A stretch of 41,890 nucleotides of DNA from JOPF136 sp035541255 (GCA_035541255.1 DATKNR010000185.1:1-41890); one strand, 5' to 3'. Positions 16,992 to 25,095 are shown, counted from the first letter of the stretch. Numbers and translations are program-made. The notes: generated by a model from the sequence alone, not told the origin.

Positions 16992-17942
16992 TCATTTGCT
17001 GGCCTTTTCCTTATCGAGCTGGGCCCTGAAGAATTCCAGCGTCAGCCGCAGGCCCTCTTCGAGTTGCACCTTCGGTTCCCAGCCCAGCAGCGTCTTTGCT
17101 TTTGTGATATCGGGACAACGCTGCTTCGGGTCGTCCTGCGGCAGTGCTGTGAAAACGATTTCGGAGGCGGATCCCGTCAGTGCCTTCACCCGCTGAGCGA
17201 ATTCGCGGATCGTGATTTCCACGGGATTGCCGATGTTGACCGGCAGATGCTCGTCAGACTTCATAAGCCGGTAAATGCCCTCGATCAGGTCGCTCACGTA
17301 GCAAAAGCTCCGCGTCTGCGATCCGTCGCCGTAAACGGTAATGGGCTGCCCGGTCAGCGTTTGGTAGATGAAATTCGGCAGCGCTCGCCCGTCATTCAGC
17401 CGCATCCGTGGCCCGTAGGTGTTGAAGATTCGCACGATGCGCGTGTCCAGCCCGTGATACCGGTGATACGCCATCGTCATCGCTTCTGCGTACCGCTTGG
17501 CCTCGTCGTACACGCCGCGTGGCCCGATGGGGTTTACGTTGCCCCAGTACGTCTCCGGTTGCGGGGAAACCAGCGGGTCGCCGTAACATTCCGATGTGGA
17601 CGCCAGCAGGAACTTCGCGTCCTTCGCCATCGCCAGTCCCAGCGAGTTATGGGTTCCCAGGGCGCCTACTTTCAGCGTCTGAATCGGCAGCCGCGCGTAA
17701 TCCACCGGACTGGCCGGCGACGCGAAATGGAGCACGTAATCCACCGGCCCGGATACATCGATGTACAGGCTGGCGTCGTGCCGTTGCACCCGGAAATGCG
17801 TGTTGCTCGCCAGGTGCGCGATGTTCTGGTCCGCGCCCGTCACTAGGTTGTCCACGCACAGGACGTCCCAGCCGTTTTCCAGGAGTTTTTCGCAGAGATG
17901 CGAACCTAGAAAGCCCGCACCTCCCGTCACTACTGCGCGCAT
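16992..17942 (-). CDS. uxs: UDP-glucuronate decarboxylase (UDP-xylose synthase)
   Basis: A 316-residue extended short-chain dehydrogenase, the normal length for bacterial UXS. It has the NAD loop GGAGFLGSH (7-15), the catalytic Ser/Thr in LASTSECYGDP, and the Tyr145-x3-Lys149 pair in GVYDEAKRYAE. The stretches DNLVTG, FASPASPVDY and ARIFNTYGPRM-like VRIFNTYGPRM are typical of UXS. It converts UDP-glucuronate, the product of the convergent ugd gene, to UDP-xylose. The start ATG has GAGGG four bases upstream. An AT-rich 8-bp inverted repeat sits just before this ribosome site. Other dTDP-glucose-dehydratase-like activities are possible but less likely given ugd next door. Confidence 0.9.
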   Translation of the reverse strand: MRAVVTGGAGFLGSHLCEKLLENGWDVLCVDNLVTGADQNIAHLASNTHFRVQRHDASLYIDVSGPVDYVLHFASPASPVDYARLPIQTLKVGALGTHNSLGLAMAKDAKFLLASTSECYGDPLVSPQPETYWGNVNPIGPRGVYDEAKRYAEAMTMAYHRYHGLDTRIVRIFNTYGPRMRLNDGRALPNFIYQTLTGQPITVYGDGSQTRSFCYVSDLIEGIYRLMKSDEHLPVNIGNPVEITIREFAQRVKALTGSASEIVFTALPQDDPKQRCPDITKAKTLLGWEPKVQLEEGLRLTLEFFRAQLDKEKASK

Positions 17943-17954
17943 TCAGTCCCTCGA

Positions 17955-17976
17955 AATTCTTTCTTTGTAAAGAATT
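17955..17976. repeat. AT-rich inverted repeat in the uxs leader
   Basis: Perfect 8-base arms AATTCTTT and AAAGAATT flank the six-base spacer CTTTGT. The element begins 13 bases upstream of the uxs start, immediately before its GAGGG ribosome site. The local A+T richness contrasts with the surrounding sequence. It could be an operator or an RNA stem-loop in the 5' leader; the sequence alone does not decide. Confidence 0.5.
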
Positions 17977-18016
17977 GATTGAGCCGCGGAACGGTCCCCT
18001 GCTGCGTCTCTACCGA

Positions 18017-18047
18017 ATCATAACCCAATCGTGCGGTCGGAGGGCAA
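18017..18047 (-). promoter_or_regulatory. possible sigma70-type promoter for uxs
   Basis: On the minus strand a TTGCCC (18042-18047) and a TATGAT (18017-18022) stand 19 bases apart, 75 bases before the uxs start. The -10 is good (5 of 6), the -35 moderate and the spacing longer than ideal. It would make uxs independent of the GT2 gene upstream. Confidence 0.3.
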
Positions 18048-18107
18048 AACGCGTGTCCGATTGGTGCGACAGGCGCCGCGCGCAGCGGCGAAGCCGTACC
18101 GTCCCGG

Positions 18108-19742
18108 TCAGAAGCTCGGCGCACCTGTAGCCGCGGGTCGTGTTTCGCCGGAGGAGATGCCAAACCGCATGCGCTCCAGGTAGCCCTGCCCCAGCGACAT
18201 CAGGCCCGTGTATGCGTATCCGCCCACGAACAAGAGCAGAAACGGAACCGTGGCGTAGTTCTCGTTCTGGACCGAGTAGACCACCGCGAACGCGAAGTAA
18301 ATCCCCAGCGCCACCTCCGCCCATGGCATCCACCCTGACCGCTTTCGATACGCTTTGGCGATCCAGTTCTCCCGTGCGTCCCCTTCGATTCGGTACTTTG
18401 GCGTCCGCACAAACTCCGACTGAATTCCCAGCAGCGCTTCGATCACCGCGATCGAGTTGCGCACTCCGATGCCGATGCCCAGCGCCATCACATATGGCAT
18501 GTAGAGGATGCTCCGCATCCACGATTTCGGATGCAGCTCCCGCTGCGACATCAGGTAGAAGCTGGAGATCGAGCACGTCGAGGCGACGAACAGCGGCACA
18601 TCGATCGCCAGCACCTGCAGCCAGCCCTGGTAGAAGCGCACGATCATTGCCGGCAGCAGCAGCGTCGAGAGCAGCATCATCAGCGGATAACTCAGGTTGG
18701 CCGTCAGGTGGAAAAACGCCTCCGCTTTCACGCGCAGGGGAATCGGCGCGCTCAGAATTCGCCGCAGGCTCTTCTTCGCCACCTGCGTCAGTCCTTTTGC
18801 CCAGCGCGCCTGCTGCGACTTGAACGAATTCATCTCCACCGGCAGCTCGGAGGGGCATTCCACTCTCATGTTGTAAATGAATTTCCACCCGCGGAGTTGC
18901 GCCCGGTAGGAGAGGTCCGTGTCTTCAGTCAGCGTGTCGTGCTCCCACCCTCCCGCGTCTTCGATCGCTTTCCGCCGCCACACCCCTGCCGTCCCGTTGA
19001 AGTTGAAGAAGGTCCCCTCGCGGTAGCGCCCGCCGTGTTCCATCACAAAGTGCCCGTCCAGCAGAATCGCCTCTACTTCCGTCAGCGACGAATAGTGGCG
19101 GTTCACGTAGGTCCAGCGCGTCTGGATCATTCCGATCTTCGGATCCACGAAATAGGGAATCGTCCGCCTCAGAAAATCCGCGTGCGGCTGGAAGTCGGCG
19201 TCGAAGATGGCGATGAATTCGCCGCTCGCCGTTTTCATCCCCTCGCCGAGTGCCCCGGCCTTGAATCCTTCGCGGTTATCCCGGTGCACGTAATGGATGT
19301 CGAGCCCCATCGCCTGATACCGCTCCACGCACGCGCGCGCCACCGTCACGGTATCGTCGGTCGAATCGTCCAGCACCTGGATTTCCAGCTTTTCACGCGG
19401 GTAATCCATCCGCGCCACCGATTCCACCAGCCGGTCCACCACGTACCGTTCGTTGAAGATCGGAAGCTGTATGGTAACCTTTGGCCACTCGGTAATTTCC
19501 GGGGGAGGTCCTGGCTCCACGTGGCGGTGTTTGTAGAAATTATAGACCAGCCAATACCGGTGGCTCCCGTACGCCGCCAGCACCACCAGCACCGCAAAAT
19601 ACGGAAGCATGATGGCCAGGTCGAACGCGTTCGTCTGGTAGAGCCCGCGGAAAGTCTTGTCCGTCAGCCGCTGCCATACTGCGGAGAGCGGCCCCTGCGT
19701 CGCCGCCAGCACCAGTCCCGAGTTGAAGAGTGAACTCAACAT
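18108..19742 (-). CDS. cellulose-synthase-like GT2 glycosyltransferase, membrane-bound
   Basis: A 544-residue processive-type GT2 protein. Visible motifs are the nucleotide-sugar Asp pair in VLDDSTDD (125-126), DAD (181-183), the catalytic TED (272-274), and QQARW (310-314) for the growing chain. One hydrophobic segment precedes the catalytic domain (about 41-58) and several follow it (about 340-460 and 490-525). This layout matches CslA-like glucomannan or beta-glucan synthases more than dolichol-phosphate transferases. It is expected in the inner membrane, polymerising or elongating a beta-linked chain. No PilZ domain is visible. Its start codon lies inside the first codons of the divergent GT-C gene (13-base overlap). 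Product and donor are unknown. Confidence 0.87.
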   Translation of the reverse strand: MLSSLFNSGLVLAATQGPLSAVWQRLTDKTFRGLYQTNAFDLAIMLPYFAVLVVLAAYGSHRYWLVYNFYKHRHVEPGPPPEITEWPKVTIQLPIFNERYVVDRLVESVARMDYPREKLEIQVLDDSTDDTVTVARACVERYQAMGLDIHYVHRDNREGFKAGALGEGMKTASGEFIAIFDADFQPHADFLRRTIPYFVDPKIGMIQTRWTYVNRHYSSLTEVEAILLDGHFVMEHGGRYREGTFFNFNGTAGVWRRKAIEDAGGWEHDTLTEDTDLSYRAQLRGWKFIYNMRVECPSELPVEMNSFKSQQARWAKGLTQVAKKSLRRILSAPIPLRVKAEAFFHLTANLSYPLMMLLSTLLLPAMIVRFYQGWLQVLAIDVPLFVASTCSISSFYLMSQRELHPKSWMRSILYMPYVMALGIGIGVRNSIAVIEALLGIQSEFVRTPKYRIEGDARENWIAKAYRKRSGWMPWAEVALGIYFAFAVVYSVQNENYATVPFLLLFVGGYAYTGLMSLGQGYLERMRFGISSGETRPAATGAPSF

Positions 19743-21088
19743 CTGTCGCTTCCGCCAGTGCTCGCCAGACTTCCTCCAGCCCTCATTCGCCCTTTCCGGC
19801 CGCCATCGGAGGAGCCGCCGTTCTCGAAGCGGCCTTCCTCGTTCTACGGCAGCTGAGCGATTTGAAGTGGCATGTTGTTGAAACCATCGCCATTGCGCTC
19901 GCGGCCGGCATCGTCTATTTCGTCGCGCTCTATCTGCTCGACCGTTCCGCCGAGCGACGCGGCCTCATCTGGTTCGTACTCGCCGTCGCCCTCCTGTTTC
20001 GATGTACCCTCGTGCCGCTGGAGCCCAGTCTCTCCGATGATCTCTACCGTTATCGCTGGGACGGCATTATCCAGCAGGCCGGATGGAATCCCTACGCCAT
20101 TGCTCCGGAAGACCGGCGCCTGATCGGCTTCCGAGACGTCTATTGGCCGCACGTCTCCAATCAGGAGATGCCCAATATCTACCCGCCGATCACGGAACTC
20201 GCGTTGCGCGCCACTGCGGCCGCCTCCGGCAAACTTCTGGCCTTCAAAGCTCCTTTTCTTGCGGCAGAAGGCCTATTGCTCGCTCTGCTGGCCTTTTGGA
20301 TTCGACGCTCCGGCCGCAGGAGTTTTACGTTGGCCTATTACGCCTGGAATCCGTTGGTGGTCGTGGAAGTTGCCGCAAGCGGACACAATGACCCGCTGGC
20401 GATGTTATTCGCAGCAGTCGCGCTCTTCCTGATTATAGAGAGGCGCACTGTGCTGTCAACGCTCGCGCTGGCCGCGGCCGTCCTCGCCAAATTTTTTCCC
20501 GTTCTGCTCGCGCCCCTCCTGCTCCGCAAGAGCGGCTGGCCGCGTAGTGCGCGTTCTTGGACGAGCGTGGGTCTCGCCTGCGGCCTCGCCGCACTCACCT
20601 GGTGGCCCTACCGCGCCGCATGGCCCCGCGTTCTCGATCTGTTTCATCCCTATCGCAAGCATTGGGTGAACAACGCCAGCTTCTACACCTTGTTCCACTG
20701 GTTTAGCGGTTCAGATGATTGGGCCTGGGGCATCGGCGTGGGAATCGTCGCGGGGATTGCGCTCTGGGCCGCACTGCGCAGCGTGGATCCGCTTCGCGCT
20801 GCCTATCTTCTGTTTGGCGCTGTCCCGCTACTGTCGCAGAACGCGTTCTCTTGGTATTTCCTGTGGGTCACGCCACTTCTGGTGTTTTTTCCCAATCCGG
20901 CGTGGTTACTGCTCACCATCCTGCAATTTCTCTCTTACCATGTCCTCATCGGCTACGGCATCCTCGGCACCTGGCGGTTCGAACCATTCTTCCTTTGGCT
21001 CGAATACGCTCCGTTTTATGCCCTCCTGCTTGCGCAGAATTTTCTGCCGGGCAGGTCTGCCGCGCCTGCGGGAACAAATGCGGGCTGA
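19730..21088 (+). CDS. GT-C superfamily (GT87/DUF2029-like) membrane glycosyltransferase
   Basis: A 452-residue, strongly hydrophobic protein with about ten predicted membrane segments. It carries the acidic loop motif DDLYRYRWDG (103-112) and SGHNDPLAML, both typical of polyprenyl-phosphate-sugar-dependent GT-C enzymes (mannosyltransferase-like families). Such enzymes use a lipid-linked sugar donor on the periplasmic side. The GTG at 19730 overlaps the divergent GT2 start by 13 bases; a TTG at 19862 would remove that overlap, and the first 40 residues are poorly conserved-looking, so the start is uncertain. Its 3' end overlaps the convergent LolA-like gene by 73 bases. Role in this polysaccharide pathway is inferred from neighbours. 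Confidence 0.8.
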   Translation: MNSTSVASASARQTSSSPHSPFPAAIGGAAVLEAAFLVLRQLSDLKWHVVETIAIALAAGIVYFVALYLLDRSAERRGLIWFVLAVALLFRCTLVPLEPSLSDDLYRYRWDGIIQQAGWNPYAIAPEDRRLIGFRDVYWPHVSNQEMPNIYPPITELALRATAAASGKLLAFKAPFLAAEGLLLALLAFWIRRSGRRSFTLAYYAWNPLVVVEVAASGHNDPLAMLFAAVALFLIIERRTVLSTLALAAAVLAKFFPVLLAPLLLRKSGWPRSARSWTSVGLACGLAALTWWPYRAAWPRVLDLFHPYRKHWVNNASFYTLFHWFSGSDDWAWGIGVGIVAGIALWAALRSVDPLRAAYLLFGAVPLLSQNAFSWYFLWVTPLLVFFPNPAWLLLTILQFLSYHVLIGYGILGTWRFEPFFLWLEYAPFYALLLAQNFLPGRSAAPAGTNAG

Positions 21089-21843
21089 CTCGGAAGCACT
21101 CTCTCGGCAGCCTTCGCCTTCTCGAATACGGAATTATCGAGCGGCAGATTCAGCTCGACTTTTTCATAGGTCAGGGTGCTGCGCTGCGGCCGGCCCGCCA
21201 CGCCGCTCACATATTTGTGCGCAAACAGCACCCCGCCTTCTTCGCGGTAATCCCCGACGGTCTCTTCGATCACCATCTGCTTTCCATTGAACTCCCGTTC
21301 GATTTCTTCATGGATCTCGAGGTAGGTATTTGTGTCCAGGAACTGGTATTGAATGTGTCCGCTTCGCAGCGTGACTTTCAGCTTGTAGCAGGTCTTTCCG
21401 TCCACCACCGCCGCGCCCGCAACCTCCACATGGTTGCCTTTCTTCTTGTAGTCCGCCAGCGCGCCGTCAATTCCATTCGCTCCCTCGTCGCGCAGGTTTT
21501 CCAGATCGCCGCCCTCGAGAGCCTTCACATCTTCCGCTCCGGCCTTTCGCGTCAGGATCCACCCGGCTGCTCCGTCAAACGTTCGAACCGTCTCCACGCC
21601 ATTCAGGGTCAGGTCTTCCCGGATCTTGTCCGGCCGCCCCAGCTTTACAGTCAGCGGCCCGGCCCCGCCGGGCGTCTCCAGATTCGCCGTCACCACCATC
21701 GTTCGGATCGCGCGGAGTTTCTTGATCCCCCCGCGCGCCGCCAGGTTTTTCGCGATGATTTCATCCACGGTCTGCGCGCGGACAGTCCCGGCAAGCCCGG
21801 CGCACAGCAGCAACGCCGGCATCAACGCGGCTCTCATCGGCAT
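21016..21843 (-). CDS. LolA-like exported protein (outer membrane lipoprotein-sorting fold)
   Basis: A 275-residue protein with a clear Sec signal peptide (charged MPMRA, hydrophobic core, probable cut after TVRA before QTVDEI). No lipobox is seen. The mature part resembles the LolA/LolB-like fold of 'outer membrane lipoprotein-sorting' proteins: a repeated pattern of lipid-binding beta strands, beginning with TVDEIIAKNLAARGGIKKLR. It should be periplasmic. It starts four bases after the mqnE stop, so it is the last gene of the menaquinone operon. A role in lipid or quinone handling is tempting but unproven. The C-terminal 24 residues are encoded in the region that overlaps the convergent GT-C gene and may be a run-on tail. 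Confidence 0.72.
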   Translation of the reverse strand: MPMRAALMPALLLCAGLAGTVRAQTVDEIIAKNLAARGGIKKLRAIRTMVVTANLETPGGAGPLTVKLGRPDKIREDLTLNGVETVRTFDGAAGWILTRKAGAEDVKALEGGDLENLRDEGANGIDGALADYKKKGNHVEVAGAAVVDGKTCYKLKVTLRSGHIQYQFLDTNTYLEIHEEIEREFNGKQMVIEETVGDYREEGGVLFAHKYVSGVAGRPQRSTLTYEKVELNLPLDNSVFEKAKAAERVLPSQPAFVPAGAADLPGRKFCASRRA

Positions 21844-21847
21844 TCCC

Positions 21848-22999
21848 CTAGGTATTTAGAGTTACCAGCGTGGTATTGGGACGTGCGGTCACAGGCGGCA
21901 GTTTCGACCGGTCCACGGGGCGGTAGAGCGTGTCGCGTTCCACGGGTACGTAGCCGGCCTCGCGAATCAGCCGCTCCAGTTCTGCCCGCGTCAGTTCCTG
22001 CGGCGTCGTGGCTCCCGCATCGTGGTAAATCTTTTCCTCAATTACGGTGCCGTCCATGTCGTTGGCGCCGAATTTCAGCGCAATCTGGGCGATCCGCGGC
22101 GTCAGCATGATCCAGTACGCTTTGATGTGCTCGAAATTGTCCAGCAGCAGCCGCGCTACCGCGATGCTCTTCAGATCGTCGAAACCGGTCGGTTTCGGCA
22201 GGTGCGCGAGCGCCGTGTTTTCCGGATGGAATTCCAGCGGAATATAGGCCACGAATCCGTGCGTCTCGTCCTGCAGTTGCCGCAGCAGCAGCAGGTGTTC
22301 CACGCGCTCCTCGAGTGTTTCAATATGCCCGAAGAGCATCGTTGCGTTCGATCGCAGCCCCAGTTGGTGCGCCGTCCGTGCGATGTCCAGCCACTGCCGC
22401 CCGCTCGTTTTGTGGTCGCAGATTATTTTGCGCACGCGCGGATTGAAGATTTCCGCCCCGCCGCCGGGCATCGAATCCACTCCGGCTTCTTTCAGTTTGA
22501 GCAGCACGTCCTTCACGGAAAGCTTCGTCATCCGCGAGAGGTAGCCGATCTCGACCATCGTGAACACTTTCAGATGCACGTGCGGGAACCGCTGTTTCAG
22601 TCCGCGCACCAGGTCGAGGTAGTAGTCAAACGGCAGGTCGGGATGCAGTCCGCCTACAATGTGAAATTCCGTCGCGCCTTCCGCCACTCCGTCCGCCGCC
22701 CGCTTCCAGATTTCGTCCAGCGCGTACGTGTAGGCGCCCGGCGCATCCGGCGATCGGCCGAAGGCGCACAGCCGGCAATGCGCCGTGCATACATTCGTCG
22801 GATTGATGTGCCGGTTGATATTGAAATACGTGGTTTTGCCGTGCCGCTTCTCGCGCACAAAATTCGCCAGCCAGCCCACCGCCAGCAGGTCTGGTGACCG
22901 GAACAGTGCCAGCCCGTCTGCGGCGTCCAGCCGTTCCCCTGCGAGCACCCTTTTGGCGATGGGTTCCAGCCGTGCGTCCGAAATCTGAAGGTCAGCCAT
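21848..22999 (-). CDS. mqnE: aminodeoxyfutalosine synthase (radical SAM)
   Basis: A 383-residue radical SAM enzyme of the futalosine menaquinone pathway; it joins SAM and 3-[(1-carboxyvinyl)oxy]benzoate to make aminodeoxyfutalosine. The [4Fe-4S] cluster cysteines are Cys71, Cys75 and Cys78 (CTAHCRLC, CX3CX2C). FHIVGGLHPDLPFDYY, LKVFTMVEI and SMPGGGAEIFNPRVR match MqnE rather than its paralogue MqnC. The C-terminal MFGHIET and FIPLEFHP-like YIPLEFHPENT are also typical. It lies nine bases after the UbiA-type gene and is followed by the LolA-like gene, consistent with one operon. No clear Shine-Dalgarno is visible, suggesting translational dependence on the gene upstream. Confidence 0.92.
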   Translation of the reverse strand: MADLQISDARLEPIAKRVLAGERLDAADGLALFRSPDLLAVGWLANFVREKRHGKTTYFNINRHINPTNVCTAHCRLCAFGRSPDAPGAYTYALDEIWKRAADGVAEGATEFHIVGGLHPDLPFDYYLDLVRGLKQRFPHVHLKVFTMVEIGYLSRMTKLSVKDVLLKLKEAGVDSMPGGGAEIFNPRVRKIICDHKTSGRQWLDIARTAHQLGLRSNATMLFGHIETLEERVEHLLLLRQLQDETHGFVAYIPLEFHPENTALAHLPKPTGFDDLKSIAVARLLLDNFEHIKAYWIMLTPRIAQIALKFGANDMDGTVIEEKIYHDAGATTPQELTRAELERLIREAGYVPVERDTLYRPVDRSKLPPVTARPNTTLVTLNT

Positions 23000-23008
23000 G
23001 ACGGGAGA

Positions 23009-23887
23009 TTACCGCGCCACCCACAGTGCCGTGCCCCACGATACGAAGAACAGGATACTAATAAACCCGTTGGTTGTAAAAAATGCTGCGTCCAGACGGG
23101 AAAGATCGTCCGGTGCCACCAGCGATTGCTCGTAGATGAGCAGCGCCGCAACCGCCGCCACTCCAGCCCACGCCGGCCATGCCAACTGGAAACTCCAGGC
23201 CAGCCATGCCAGCAGCAGCACAACGCACACATGCATCACCCGCGCCACCAGCAGCGCGCGCGCCACGCCGAACTTCTCCGGGATCGAATGCAGCCCCGCC
23301 CCCCGGTCGAAATCCAAGTCCTGCAGCGCGTAGAGCACGTCGAATCCCGCCACCCACAGCGTCACCGCTGCACACAGCATCACCATGCGCCAGTCGAGCG
23401 ATCCGGTCACCGCGATCCATGCCGCCGCCGGCGCCATCCCCAGGCAAAATCCCAGCACAACATGTGAGTACATGGTGAACCGCTTCGTGTAGGAATAAAG
23501 GAATAGCGCACCCAGCGCCACCGGCGACAGCAGAAACGCCAGCCGGTTCAGTTTCCACGCCGCGAACACGAGCACGGCGGCGCTCAGCAGCGTAAACATC
23601 CACGCGAATTGCAGCGTCAGAGCCCCGGTCACCAGCGCGCGTCCCGCCGTGCGGGGGTTCCTGCGGTCGTATTCCAGGTCCGCGATCCGGTTCATGGTCA
23701 TCGCGGCCGACCTCGCGCCCACCATCGCCACCACGATCCATCCGATCTGGCTCCACGCCGGCCATCCCGGCCCGGCGAACCGCGCGGCCAGCAGCGCCCC
23801 GGTCAGCGCAAACGGCAGCGCGAACACCGAGTGCTCGAACTTGATCATCTCGAGCGTCGTGCGGAGTTTGGATACCAGCGTGGCCAT
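23009..23887 (-). CDS. mqnP: UbiA-type prenyltransferase of the futalosine pathway (MqnP-like)
   Basis: A 292-residue integral membrane prenyltransferase with about eight or nine helices. The first metal/diphosphate motif is NRIADLEYD (Asn66, Asp70, Asp74) followed by RRNPRTAGR; the second is DVLYALQDLDFD (Asp183 to Asp194). It transfers a polyprenyl chain to an aromatic acid; in the futalosine pathway the acceptor is 1,4-dihydroxy-6-naphthoate. The position next to mqnE and a UbiX-type gene supports MqnP over ubiquinone UbiA, since no ubiquinone genes are seen. Nine bases separate it from mqnE, and 37 from the UbiX-type gene upstream. Confidence 0.88.
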   Translation of the reverse strand: MATLVSKLRTTLEMIKFEHSVFALPFALTGALLAARFAGPGWPAWSQIGWIVVAMVGARSAAMTMNRIADLEYDRRNPRTAGRALVTGALTLQFAWMFTLLSAAVLVFAAWKLNRLAFLLSPVALGALFLYSYTKRFTMYSHVVLGFCLGMAPAAAWIAVTGSLDWRMVMLCAAVTLWVAGFDVLYALQDLDFDRGAGLHSIPEKFGVARALLVARVMHVCVVLLLAWLAWSFQLAWPAWAGVAAVAALLIYEQSLVAPDDLSRLDAAFFTTNGFISILFFVSWGTALWVAR

Positions 23888-23924
23888 TGGATTCCTGCTG
23901 CGTTCAGCCGCCCGGCGGTAGCCG

Positions 23925-24599
23925 TTATCTCCGCTCGCGCGGCGCTCGTCCGGCGACTTCCAGCCGTTTCGCCGGGGCCGTTTCCGCTCGGCCCTTCCAC
24001 TGGAACTGTGCCTCCTGCGGCAGGTCCAGGTGAGCGAGAACTCGGCACACGTACTGCATCACCAAGTCTTCAATGGATTTCGCCCCGGCGTAGAACGCGG
24101 GCACCACCGGCATGATCACCGCGCCCGCCGCCTGCGCACGCACCATGTTCTCCAGATGAATCCGGTTGAGCGGCGTCTCGCGCACGCACAGCACCAGCCG
24201 CCGCCCTTCCTTCAGGCACACGTCCGCCGCGCGCCCCACCAGATCCTCCGCCAGCCCGTTGGCGATTTTTCCCAGCGTGCTCACTGAGCAAGGCAGCACC
24301 GCCATCCCGTCCACTGGGTGGCTGCCGGAAGCGATCGATGCGCCAATGTCCGTGTTCAGATGCGCTTCGAATTTCGTCGAGTCTGTTCCCGCGAGAATGC
24401 CGGGCAGTTGCCGCGGGTCCGCGGCGCGGATGCCGAGTTCGTCCGTCAGCACGCGCATTCCGCTCGGCGTCACCACAAAATGGACGCGTTCCACTCGCCC
24501 GTCGGCGTCCAGTAGCCGCACCATGGACTGCGCGCACAGGGCACCGCTCGCCCCGGTCACGGCCAGCGTCACCGTTTTTCCTCGTTGCGTTTTCGTCAT
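23925..24599 (-). CDS. ubiX: UbiX-type flavin prenyltransferase
   Basis: A 224-residue protein of the UbiX/Pad1 family, which attaches dimethylallyl to FMN to make the prenylated cofactor used by UbiD-type decarboxylases. Motifs: LAVTGASGAL (FMN phosphate loop), ASGSHPVDGMAVLPCS, and RRLVLCVRETPLNRIHLENM. In futalosine operons this gene is often called mqnM. The track start at 24617 would place the first ATG on top of a -10 element (24616-24621); the in-frame ATG at 24599 lies 16 bases beyond that element and is preferred, six residues shorter. The C-terminal 30 residues are a variable, basic tail. It heads the operon with the UbiA-type and mqnE genes. Confidence 0.88.
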   Translation of the reverse strand: MTKTQRGKTVTLAVTGASGALCAQSMVRLLDADGRVERVHFVVTPSGMRVLTDELGIRAADPRQLPGILAGTDSTKFEAHLNTDIGASIASGSHPVDGMAVLPCSVSTLGKIANGLAEDLVGRAADVCLKEGRRLVLCVRETPLNRIHLENMVRAQAAGAVIMPVVPAFYAGAKSIEDLVMQYVCRVLAHLDLPQEAQFQWKGRAETAPAKRLEVAGRAPRERR

Positions 24600-24615
24600 C
24601 GCTGTTTGTTTGGTC

Positions 24616-24645
24616 ATGCTACGCAGGCGCTTCCCGCAATGTCAA
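24616..24645 (-). promoter_or_regulatory. sigma70-type promoter of the ubiX-mqnP-mqnE operon
   Basis: Read on the minus strand: a perfect TTGACA (24640-24645), an 18-base spacer and TAGCAT (24616-24621). Transcription would start near 24609, after the ATG at 24617, so it supports the ubiX start at 24599 and a very short leader. Confidence 0.55.
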
Positions 24646-24666
24646 GAAAACCCTCTTCGCGCGCCC

Positions 24667-25086
24667 CTAGATCCACGTATGCCGGGCGTATTCGCGGTAC
24701 TCGTCGCCGAATTTCTCTTCCAGCACTCGTGCCTCCCGCCGGCTCCTCACGATCTGCATCGGAATCAGAATCAGAAAGGCCAGCAGCCACCACGGTCTTT
24801 CGATGGCCAGCGTGAACCCCGCTATCCCCAGGCCGCCAAACAGGTAAATCGGATTCCGGAAGCGCGAATAAACTCCCCGCGTCACCAGTTGTCGTGCTTC
24901 CGCCCGGATCGCGAAGGAATCTCCCAATTGCACGTGCGCGATTCCCCACATTACAAATCCCGGAATCATCAGCGCCATCCCGGCAGTGCGCATCGCCGTC
25001 CACGGCCGTCCCTGCGTCATCACAATTGCCGCGCCGAACAGCGCCGCTGGCACGGCGATAAACCGGAATCCGCTCCTCTGTGCCAT
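24667..25086 (-). CDS. isoprenylcysteine carboxyl methyltransferase-like membrane protein
   Basis: A 139-residue membrane protein with about four hydrophobic segments. The C-terminal half carries the ICMT/PEMT-type signature: VTRGVYSRFRNPIYLFG (SAM-binding region), then REARVLEEKFGDEYREYARHTW, with the conserved EE, FG and EY positions. Homologues of this superfamily methylate lipids or protein C-termini; the substrate here is unknown. The frame allows a start at 25122, but the ATG at 25086 gives a normal MAQRSGFRFI N-terminus and lies nine bases after a TATAGA -10-like hexamer, so I prefer it. It stands 67 bases upstream of the ubiX start and is probably separate from that operon. Confidence 0.75.
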   Translation of the reverse strand: MAQRSGFRFIAVPAALFGAAIVMTQGRPWTAMRTAGMALMIPGFVMWGIAHVQLGDSFAIRAEARQLVTRGVYSRFRNPIYLFGGLGIAGFTLAIERPWWLLAFLILIPMQIVRSRREARVLEEKFGDEYREYARHTWI

Positions 25087-25095
25087 CGCTTCCAG

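Noticed and set aside
19861..19864. TTG at 19862 as start of the GT-C gene
   Set aside because: Possible and noted as an alternative, but no ribosome site supports it, so the longer frame is kept.
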